DNA from: Blastomussa wellsi
Lineage: Eukaryota; Cnidaria; Anthozoa; Scleractinia; Plerogyridae
Assembly (NCBI GenBank): GCA_947652115.1
Contig: OX393567.1
Location: 18,547,063-18,611,062 of the forward strand
Reading direction: 5' to 3'
DNA: 64,000 bases
In this document: positions 12,401 through 24,400 of the stretch, piece after piece
Layout of the letters: each line of letters starts with the position of its first letter
Numbering within the stretch: position 1 is the stretch's first letter
Made by a program: the position numbers and the translations under genes
The notes under the pieces: model-generated
Database searches by the model: none
What the model was told of the DNA's origin: nothing
What the model saw: only the letters and a program-made list of their open reading frames with translations

Positions 12401-15400
12401 GACAGTGTATCATCACCTTTCCAAACACCAAGAAGAGAGTTGAAAATATGATGCGCAGCAGAGTATTTTTGACGAACTTCGATGTGTTTGGAAATGTGAT
12501 GAAACACAGTCTCGAGTGTTTGATATATCTTCTCAATGGAAACAAAAACTACCGAGAAAATGAAGAAATAAAATCGTAAAAATCTATGCTAATTAGGATC
12601 ACATTTCCTAACCACGGTTACGGTTCTGATTTCCTTTGTTGATGAATTATTAATGAGTTTGAGAAGTAAAAAAGGAATTAGCATTTAATGGTAGTCTGCT
12701 ATGTTTATTTTTCAAAAAGGCCAAAAACTATGTTAAAGAGAAAAAATGGGCCTCCTCCACCCAAACATGTGGGAGGCACAGTGGTTTGAGTTTGAGCCTC
12801 AGCTGGGGCACTGCACTGTGTTCTTGGGCAAGACACTCAACTCTCACAGTGCCTCTCTTCGCCCAGGTGTATAAATGGGTACCGGCAAATTTTATACTGG
12901 GGACAACCCTGCAATGGACTAACATCCAGGGGGGAGTAGTACACTCCTAGTTGCTTCATGCACAGGAAACCAGCTTAATGGGCCACAAGGCTTTTATGCA
13001 GACTTTACCTTTACCCACCAATCAAACATGGCTCCAATTTCAGGAGCAAGTTTTAGTCTTCTGGTAGAAGATATATATAACAATTATTCCATGAGCCCGC
13101 ATTGGATATGAAGTGATAAAATAACCAATGAGCACGTAGTGCGAGTTGGTTATAATCACTTCATATCCAACAAGGGCGAATGGAATAATAGTTTTAGTAA
13201 ATTCTAAAACCGGGTTTTGCCGCTGGAAAGAGCATACAACTTCCGGTCACACGTGCCCCGACTCCCACCATCACCTGATTATTACATAACAAAAAGCTGA
13301 ATGAAAGTGACAGCTACACAAATGACAATCTGTCGTCAACTTGTGGCGAAAACCAAGCTTGAATTATTTAACCGGTCAAATACAAGGTAAATAGACGATT
13401 TTGGAAGTTTTCAAGTGTGAAGAAAGTGTTCAAAGTTTAGAAAGATTTTCCCTATGACGTAAAACTCCGACTATTGGCTCATAGTCGGAGTTTTTTAGCC
13501 AATCAAAAAGCTAGAAATGCAATAGTCGGAGCTGAGAATATACTAATAAAAAATATTCCAATGTTTTCTCCCAAAAGACAACACTGGTGACTGCCAATCT
13601 ACATTGCCGGTACAATATGAATACCATCATATTATCAATATGTCGATTAAAATTAATTTTATAAACCAGAATATAATTCAAAACTTAGAAACCCACTGGT
13701 AATTAAACACATCCACAAAAAGACCCGGCAAGCTGGCATATCAATCGTTGCAATATGATAAGAGCAGTCCACATTGCTAGGGTGAACTTGTTGGATAAGG
13801 TTCCGACAAGAAGAACCTTACTCTGCAGTGCCCGAGATGTTTTCAGATCATTGTCCCTCATTTATTATGTAAGTAATCACGATTTGTTGTACCCTTTACT
13901 GTGTGACTAGGTACTACTCGTCCCCATAGACTGCGACATCCAAGATTTTTGTCAACCTCTTCACGGTGCTTGAACATACATCATGTTTTACATGTACAGT
14001 GAGTTGTAAAGCCTCGTGCCAAGTGGCCCATACTACTGTAGTTTATCCCGGTTTCTGTACCTAGGAATATTTGTACTCCCCCGTCCAACATTATTTCGCC
14101 ATGAAGACAATGAAAATGACATTGGGTGCTGCAATCTTCTGGGAAGAGTAGTAACATCTGCAAATTTCTGGAAATGTGGGTTCATCCTCAATGTATGCAG
14201 CCCATGCAAAATCCTATACTAATTATCTGTATTTACTGGTACTTGCCAATTGCACTTCAGTAACTGGTTCTAAAAATCTGTTGTTAAGTGCTTCCAATAC
14301 TTTATTGATATTCAAGGTAGAGCATCTTTTGAGAAAAGGAAAACATCAACATTAAATGCCTTGTCTAGGATACTGAACATCATAGGTCCACAATGCATAC
14401 AGACAATTATAATTTTGTTGGTTGAAGCACTGCTAGACACTGTGGTAACAATTTTTATGTGACCCTAACAAAAGCACAGTCAATCATTTCACCCATGATT
14501 GTATGTAATAACCACGTCTACAGCATGGTCACACTAAGCTCCACTTTATCCTGAAGCCAAATGGTTATTGCATGAAATTCTGGAACAGGAAGATTGGGTT
14601 CAGTCTTATATGCACACATTGCATGACAAGCCCAAAGGGCATCTAGTAGGCAGCTGGCCAGTTTGGTCCTGATCAAAGCATAGTCATTGTGCCTGTGTTC
14701 TTCAATCTTGGAAATTTACTGTCCCATTCGTTCTCTCCACTCAGGAGTACAAAAGAGCGGGAAAAACTATGTATAAAGCACCTTGAAAAAATGCTGCATT
14801 AAATGACAATAGATAAGCATATCACCTAGGGTGGAGTGTCAATACGCCTAGAAATACTACAGCTTGAGAAATGGACAAAATAAACTTTGATTTGCCAGGG
14901 TGAAAAGGAAGGGTGATTATGGAGATAGAGATTGATAAATGGAATAAAAGACTGATTTGTTTTACCTTTTTGTGAACTGGTTCAAAGCTTCCTTAGAAGG
15001 TACAGCACGAATTCCACCTTCAGATGTGATGTTTTCAACAAGATGCCCTTCTACAGACAAAGTTGTTTCTGACTCACTTGATTCTTGTTCCTCTGGTGAC
15101 CTTACATACAATGAAAAATTAACAGGTTTTGGGTTGGCTTTTCAGAGATGGACAACTAAGAGAATGAGTTACCCCACAAATATCCAACTCCCAAAACAGG
15201 GTTTTACCACTCAGCCTTTTACCACCAATCAGAAAATCACAGTTTATGTTCAAACTTTTCTTAATCCAATATCCTTCCTAGGGTGGGTATCCGTATTTCT
15301 TTGTGCATTATGTTGAAGTGTATTCCAATGAAATTAAACAAGAAAAAGAGTCCAAGTGTGTTCTATGTTTAGACTAAAAATGTATTATAATTGTGTTGTG

Positions 15401-18400
15401 TTTTTTATTTACCATCTGTATTTACAACATGTCTCAAAAGCTATGCTTCCAAATTTGAGAAAACCACTTTTCAAATTGAGAATATAAATATAAACCAGTT
15501 GAAACAAATAGATAACAGAAGCATATGTCTTACTGATGAGCGTCTTCATCATCCAGAAATGGCTTAAAACCTGTAGACAAAATAACATGTAAACGGTTTC
15601 AGTTCTGTCCTTTGCTCGCTCCATAACAATTTCTCAACAAAGTAGGAAATGTGCAGTTCCAGGAAATATTCATACCAGCTCCAAGAGGGTCAATTGAAAT
15701 TCCACCAGGGAGAGGGGTTTCAAGCGAATCTCCACTTTTCGAAGTTACGATATTATTGATTCAACAAATTGGGGTTAAAATTGCATTTTTAAGAGAAGGG
15801 AAACGACTTTAAATTGGAGTCATCTGGAGTTTTGAAAAGTCAAGAGGTCAAGAAATCAGGGCTACATTGTATTTAGAACTGGCTCACAGACTTCGACCCT
15901 AAAGGAGCTATGTCACCATTCGTTTACTTTGAAAATTTGAAAAACATTTAACCTAAATTTTTCAAAATCCTCATTTCCAATCAGCCCAATTATCCATTTC
16001 AATCTTCTCCATCCTCAAGTCATCCTTGTTCCTTTTTGGTTTAGCATCACTCCTTCGGTGTTTTTCTTCCTTACAAAACTATTATTTTTAGGTTTCCTAA
16101 ATTTCCAGGGTAATTTAGGTTGTCGAAGAAATATCGTGACGCAGCTCCTTTAATTCCAAATTCTGTAGCATGTTGTGGCTACAGGTTTTGTTTCTCCCCA
16201 AGATGAGATGCTGGTCCATAACAGGTTACTCCCAGCTATTCTGTTGGTTACCCCAACATCTCACGACACCACAGAAAAATCTACACAATCACAATTTCTC
16301 AAGGTTGTCTTGAGGTGGTCAGCGTCGGCAAGAGAGGCCATGATACATCGATGGCATAATTTTAGTCCAAATGCGCAAACTTATGAGCTTATAGCAAAAC
16401 TTGGAGATAAAATTATGAAGGTGGAAATTGAGAGGTAAATAAACATAACACAGTCCACCTCTAGTATAAATCTCAACCTTAAATTTTCAGGGGTTTCCTT
16501 AGAAATTTCCAAAATATTCACATTCTCTCATTTTTCCGCAGTGCCCATCTCACTGGTACCCGGTTACACCGTCCCATGGGTGGGGACAGGAATCGTGAGA
16601 GTAAAGAATACCGTACAGGAACAAAAATGACTTCACTTCATCTACATCCGCAGTCGATTATTTTTATATACTTTTATTATACATCATTTCACTCCTTTCA
16701 CTGGAAAATATGAACTCACATTTCACCTCACGTCCAATTTGTGGCATCATACAGTTGGTATAGTGAAAGCCCAGAATTTCAGGCTTCTTTATTCCAATTA
16801 CTTACATGTAAATTGGAAATTCATTGCAATGATCACTTCACACCTTCACAAATTACTTCAGGAACCAGGAACAAAACAAGAGACAATTAACCTGACCTCC
16901 ACAGGAGGTTTCAAAAGCGGAATTTGTTAAAGGCAAGCATGAAGTTCTCTGGAAGGGCTATGGATATCTACTTGAACTATTCAACATTATACTAAAACAA
17001 ACAGTAGTAATTACTGTGAGCACGTGGAATGCTAACGAGAAGATGATGCAGGAACAGCACGAATAAGCTCATTGTACATAAGCTCATAAGTACATTGCCT
17101 TCTTTTTGACATGTAACCAAGTGTGACCCTGATGAATACTTCCACAAGTGAATAAACATATATTCCATGTAGTAATTGAAGCAGAAAGATATTTAAAGGT
17201 TTGTTTGCCACTCCAATCCTTGCAATCACTGAAGTATCAGCTACTCAGATCAGCGATCACAGGGAGAACAAAATGTATGCCAGGAGCAACAATGCTGCTC
17301 TCGATATTGTGGGCACAATGCAGAGATCTGCATTTCGGTGGAACACAATTGAAATGGCTACATCGTAACCTTTGCACTAAATTATTGACACCAATGATTT
17401 CTTTTAAATTATGCTTATCATAACAAGTTTTGATTTGCGTGCATGCAGATACCTGATTTAGCATTTGACAACTCTGCACAGTTAACAAATTTAATACTTG
17501 AACCACCAGTTGTGGGCAGACTTTCTTTTTCACTTTTGTATGTCAAACGATTTGCTGCATCTGGGAAACGTTCTGCTAGGTTTTTCATAGAGTCAAGCCA
17601 GGTTTTATTCTCTAGAAAGGAACACAAAACTGTCATGCACTCCATATAACAAGAATGTGATTTAACATTCACGGAGGAACTGCAAACAGTTTGGTAAATT
17701 GTGCAATGAATGCATTAATGCAATTATTGCTGAGAAATCAATAAAAGTTAATGATCTTAGAGTGACAGTTTATTAATAACTAAATGGGAGAATTATTAAG
17801 CCTCAAATAAAGGAATTAGGCTAAAATAATTGTAATTGTTTACATGCTAGGGAGGCCATTTCACTCAGTCTGCATCTCGGGCTTGCATAACTTGTGAGAA
17901 TTCTCCAAACCCCCCGAGTGTTTAGATGAGGGTATGTAAACATGGAAAAAAGTCCTCTGTTGCTTTTATAAAATACTTTTTCAAAAATATGCACAACCAT
18001 GTTTACATAAATCATTCCAATACGCCAAAGATGTATGTGCACTCTTACAACACTAGATATGGCTCAAAAGATAACTTGTACAAAATGTACTTTAGGACAA
18101 ACATTGGTAATGTTGGTGACTAACCTCTGGCAAAACCTACCCTCGGATTTTAAGACTCTTAACACTTTCTACAAAAAGGTCAAACAGCACCTTTTGATGT
18201 TTTCTGCTTATCGCTTTATTATTTGTGGTTGCGAGTGAAAGCTACAAAATCATCTAACGTTTCCTGCCTGGGGTTTAACTAGAAAACCTAACAGTTTATT
18301 TAAACTCGAAGCATTTCCCTGCATACAAGAAATGCCCTGAAAAATGAATTTAGACATAAAAAAGAAAAAATATATTATTGCAGCGCAACATGCCTAAAGT

Positions 18401-21400
18401 GTGACCACCCAACAAACGTTTTTGACAAGTTACAATTAGCCAATCAGAGAGTGCAAATTTGTTTGAGCTGTCCTGTCTCCTTGCAATGTTCAAAGCTGAT
18501 GTTGCAAAACCTGTTGAATCGCAATAGACCATATTCACGATAGCTGCCATGGTGGTTTTCGCATATTAATGCAAAATCATGCCGTTTCTCAGAAAATGGG
18601 ACGGTCTAAAAAGTGAACTATCTGTGGTAAAGCCGCATTTGAGAGACAAGTTATGGAATAATGATTGCATTATAAGGAATAGTTTGAAATAGTTACTGGA
18701 TATCTTGACTTGTTAACTACGCAAGCCTTTTTTATAAAGTGCCAACATTGACCTAAACTTAGAATATTTAAACCACAAAACAGAAACCAAAGCATGGCTA
18801 TGAAAGAAATTATCAGACACGATACGAAACTAGCTGAAATTTGTCGATTTAGGCTTGTTTGCCCCCTCACAAATCACATGCCTAATTTACATTGCAATGT
18901 GAAAACAAACATGGCGGCTATCGTGAATAAGGTCTATTGCAAACAAGGTTGTAGTTTTAACAAGGAGTCAGGACAACTCAAACAAATTAACGCTCTCAAA
19001 AAAGTTTGTTGGGTGGCCACACTAAGGCCCGTCGCACTGTGAAGGCATAAATAAAATTCATCAATTTTTACTTGCGGTACTTGGCAGTGAGGATGATTAT
19101 GTTGATGTCTCTACTTTAATGTTAAAAATTACTAATTATTACTAATTAAACTCAGTAGCCATTATTATTATTAATTTCTCATGTTTTCTAAATCCTAGCT
19201 ATTGGTATATGTGTATTTGTATATGTCTATTGGTATATGTGTATACCTATTTATATTTATTTATTTACTTATTTATTTTATTCATTTACCTAATTTTAAT
19301 ATTAATGTATTTTTGCTAAATTTCATTGTAAGTTGTACAACCCGCCTCAATTAGCTTTGCTATATGCGGGTTGTACAAATCTGTAAATTTGTATTATATT
19401 AGATATTCCAATAAATGATGATGATGATGATGATAAGATTTTTTGAAAATGTAAAAATTCAATGGAAATGCAAATAAAATATTGTTATTGTTGTTGTTCT
19501 TCACTCGCATTGCACACTGATCGTTCATCTCTGCAGGTCCATAAATTACAAATCATGAGGCATTAGTCAAATTATGGACTAAGATGGTCTAGTTCACTTC
19601 ACCACAAGTCTCCTGAAACTCAGTGGTTTGAACAGGTCACTATTGTGAGGCACTAGATTTGACTAACTGTTCCTCAGGGCCACAAATATCAATCGGTCAT
19701 CAGACAACGGCCGACCTAAATTTGCCAGTGTCTGGTGAAATCCCAACTGTGGTCAGTGTCCGGGCAATTTTTGCCTTCCAATTGATATACAATAACAAAT
19801 TACCTAAGAATGCATTTTTTACTTGATACATGTAGCTAATTTAACAGGTTTTCATATTGAGCAATACTGTAGTACAGGATGGTGTCCAACATTATTTCTG
19901 TTCTGTCCGATAAAAATGGTAACCAACGTACCATCCGCACTCAGATGGCAAATTTTGTTTTACGCTTCCAAAACATTCCACAAAGGTTTTCTCTACCAAA
20001 TTTTCAGTTTGGTAATCGTGTACACAATTGAAAACACCAAATTACTCCATAACCACAGAGTGCCAATCACCTTGAAATTGAAGACTGATAAACTCTTTGA
20101 AAAGCGAGATTAAATATTTTGGATTGATGCTTTCTTTTGGTTCAAGGTGTGCAGATTGAAAAATGTGTCAGTTTTGACGCTTGAAAAAAATTTGTCCCGC
20201 CTTGAAGCAGGACTATGGAGCCTTTGAAGTTTGGTATGACTTGATAAAATTTGGTAGGAAAAAAAATTCTGTCTGCACTTGTAAACCGGTACTGATGACA
20301 GATATTTTTGCAAAACAAACAAAAATTTGCCTAGTTAGGATGGTACCTAAGTCAGACATGTGTCCTTTCATGGGAACAAATACTTGCAGACTTGGTTCCT
20401 GAAACGCAGATTGTCTTCTTTTTCTCATGCTTGTGGTAACTGAATTTATATTTTCCCGTATTTATTTTCTACCAGAGTTCATTCTTTGTACCTCGCTGGC
20501 AATATCTTAAAGGGCTTTGTCATGGATGACACATTTTGAAAAGTTTAGCCTAAATTTTGCTCTGTCCTGTATGACACATTTTGAAATGTTTAGCCCAAGT
20601 GTTTCAAATTTGTCAATTACAATCCTTCTCAATCTTCTTCATTCAAAGCCATCATTGTTTCTTCTAAGTTCATTGTTTCATCTTTGGCGTTTTTCTTCCT
20701 TGGTAAACAATTATTTCAAGGTTTCCTTTGATTTGAAGGTAATTTTAAACATTACCAAAGTTGAATTCATTCAAGATAACTGAGCCCCTTTAATACCTAC
20801 TTGCTGGTTGTGAAGGTGAATTTCCAAATCCTTCCATCTTCGTTCCTGTTGGTCCCATCATTGCTACAAAATTGGAAGAACAAAATTCATACAATCAGAG
20901 AATAGGAATCATTATTATGTCACCAGTCACTTAATACACTAGGCTTTCAAAAATCTCCTGTCTCACATACCGCGTATAGTTTTTGTTCCACTGCTCTCAA
21001 CATTGAAGAGAAGTTCAATCAGTTCCTGTATAAAAACATCACACAGCTGTAACAACGTCTATCGTTTATTCAAATTTACTTACTGGGAGGCAATTGAAAA
21101 TGGATTGCACCTTGAAAACTGAGATTTAGGCACTGCCTCTAACTCTTTTTTGAGAACTTTCAAAGCACAGAATGCCATTCCGTAAATGTTTGCAACAATT
21201 TCTATTCTTTTAAAGTGCAAATTTTTGTCAAGAAAATAAATATGGCCATATTGCAACAACTCACTGATGCTGCAGCTCTCACTCGCTGATTGAGAGCATC
21301 ACCTCTTAGATAGTCCATTTGGCCAGTAAAACCTATAAAGTAATAAAATTTACACACTTCATTATCTAGAAAAAAAGATTTTAAACTATTGGCAGTTGTC

Positions 21401-24400
21401 TTTTTATCTTGTTGGCCAGTTAAATACTGTCTTGGCTTTTTTATTCATTGCTTATCAGTCAGTAGCTAGAGATTCCAATGAGCCAGTTCGACAAGTACCG
21501 GTACCATAGATACCGGTATATAGGTAAAGGTAAAGTCTGCGTCGAGCCAAGTGGCCCATACCGCCTGAGCTTATCCCAGGTTCCGTAGCATAAAGTGACT
21601 CCGAGAGTATTTCTACTGCCCCCCTGGATGGGATCCATCATAGGATTACCTCCAGCAGCATTTCACCAGTACCCATTTATGCACCTGGGTGGATGGAGGC
21701 ACTGCAAGATCACAATACAGTGCCCCACCCAGAGTCCGCACACTAACCATTAGGCCACCGCACCTCCCACAATATAGTTATATGTTGTGGTTCAAGTTTG
21801 CAAATGGTACAATCTGTTATTTCCCTGTTTTACAACCATTATCTTATATTGACCTATATTGCCATTTTACTTTACTTTAAGCATTTTCTGGACAGATCAG
21901 AAGGGAGAAAGGCACAAACAGCAGGCTTGTACAGCCCTTATTAAAGCACCAACCCATGAAATACAGAACACTCAACCAAAGCCAGACCACAACACTGGGA
22001 ACTCCATGCCCTACTCTTTCCAAGAAGTGTGTGGGTTCTTTATCGTCCCCTGCTAGCCATGTAACACTGTAGGTACAGGAGACGGGGTTTATAGTCCTTG
22101 TCCGAGAAGACTTGAACGTCTAACCATTTGCAGATGTCATTGCAAAGGCAGCACGTTCTCCTCAGTTATTTTAAGACCATGAGTGTTGGTCCGGTTAGGG
22201 GACTCGAACCCTCGACCTTGCAATCAAAATAAATTTGAGGGGGAAAAATTCAAAAGTCTTGTAATCAAAATAATTCGAAAAAATATAGGAAAAGTATACA
22301 AAAATTCCCGAAGAAAACAATGAAAGGGGGCAACTCGTAACCCTGAGCGAGGGACCCTAAATCGGGTACTAGGCTGTTGGGTCAACAGCCACCCGGTCCT
22401 GGCAAAAGGACAGGAGCGGACAAAATCCTGCACAGTCTACCCAACTGAGCTAACCAGGTGGTGGTGTCCTCAGAACAAAAGAAAAAATTATATCAATAAT
22501 TGTACCAAAGGCAAAATTGAACCACAGTGATGTACAAGTGTAGCTTACTTTCAGCCTCCCTAAGAATGTCTGCTTTATGTCGAAGTGCACTTCTGAACTC
22601 AGAATGGCCATTGCTTCCTATATAGCACAGGATTTTAAGGACCTAAGGGTACAATAAAATGTCAAACCATTCTAATGTCATACATCCCAGTCATTTTCTA
22701 AGAAAAATTATAGGAAAAGTAGGAATGCAGGAGCAAAAATGTAGGAGATTTTAATGGACGTCTCATGATCATGTTGTTCCTACTACTGTATTTGCAATTG
22801 TTAAAAACTAAAATGGTACTTTACAATGTGCTCATCAAATATTATTATTTTACAAATGTTAACAGTACTTATCGCCAGTCACACAATAACTAACAACCTC
22901 CAAAAAGCAACCATGTGCAATAAGTTAACAACCAAAACCAAAATACAATTTGTCATGGGAACAAAGATTGCAGATGTCTTTGCAAACATCCATGGCAGAA
23001 GAAAAACAAAGTGTTCTGCTAAAAATTATGTACAATATGGAAGGAACATTGCCTCAATGACAAGTTTCCTCTAAGGGACATAAACAAACAGGATGTTGCC
23101 CTGTTCACAGAACATCTCATTACTATGATTAAATCCACGGGGGAAATCTCAGAGAAAGAAATACCATTCTTAAGAATAGTGTAGCACAAGGGCAAAAATA
23201 TTCAAAAAGCCTCTGCTTGACATAAACCAAAATAAGAACTTACAGTTCCCTGATTTTACCCATGCCACTGAACTAACAGAAACCCAACAGAAGTTTGAAA
23301 AACAAGGCAAAGCATCGGACGTTTTTTTAGAGGAACAAACTCCTTAAAACAGCTTTCAAAAAGAATCTCTCTAAATTCAAAACCTGCCTGGAATAGCGGG
23401 ATAGCCCCCCCCCCCAAAAAAAAAAAAATGTAAAGAGGCAATTTATTACGAAAAGTCATTTTCATAAGACGAATGGCACTACAAGAGAAAAAAGGATTCA
23501 TGAAAAACTCCTATTCATTACTACATATATTACTCTATCCCTGGAATTATTTATCGCAAACAAATATTGATACAGGATTGAGCTTTAATTCAAAACCAGC
23601 CACTGCTAAAAGCCATCTATAAAAACTCCTGTTATATGAAATGAGGGAAACTTATATGCTCTGAAGGTAAGCAACCACACAACCACAAACTTTGGCAAAC
23701 CTGTACACTGTCAAGAACTTTTAATCCACAAGGTCACACTACACTCAATACAACTCAGTCTGAACCATTTGACCTCCTTATTTATAGGAAATATAGGAGT
23801 TTTTGGCCAATTAAATTATTATAGGAGTTCTATAGGATGCTATGAAATAAATATGAAATGTAGGATAGCTGGGATGTAACATTATTTATATTTTAGGTAT
23901 CAGCAACATTTATGTGTGAATGATACAAAGGGAATCGAGTGAAGAATTAACCCCACCCTGGGGTGGGTGGGTGGGGGGACTCTCACATATAAAGGAGGGG
24001 GGGTTATGGGTTTTGGCTATTTGTCCAGGACAGCCAGTGCACCAATATATTTTAGCTGCAAGGTCTTGTTATGGGTTCCATGCGACAAAATAAGTGTTAG
24101 CAGTCTTGACCCATCAGACATAAGAAATGGTATGAGTCAAACTTTTCATATGGGAACTTGCCTCAGTGGGAATTAGGTTGTAATAACAACGAGAAGGCAA
24201 AATTGGAATGAGAGGATTGCTCCCAGTCTAATTCCAAGTAACAAAAACTATATTTCAGTGCTTTAACCTCTGGGGTAAGTATATAAACAGGGTTTGGCTA
24301 TAATGAATAACCAGCCTCGTCCCTTGGTGTTCTTGGCTCAGTGGAGTCCGGAGCTCCTTCCCAGACTTCACGTGGACAGTGAGGCGAGGTAGAACGCCTA

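Noticed and set aside
14106..14163. Minus-strand stretch starting RCYYSSQK as Tepsin exon 12
   Set aside because: It has a fair acceptor and fits the phase, but no good donor and no likeness to the family; the exon at 14325-14247 fits on all counts.
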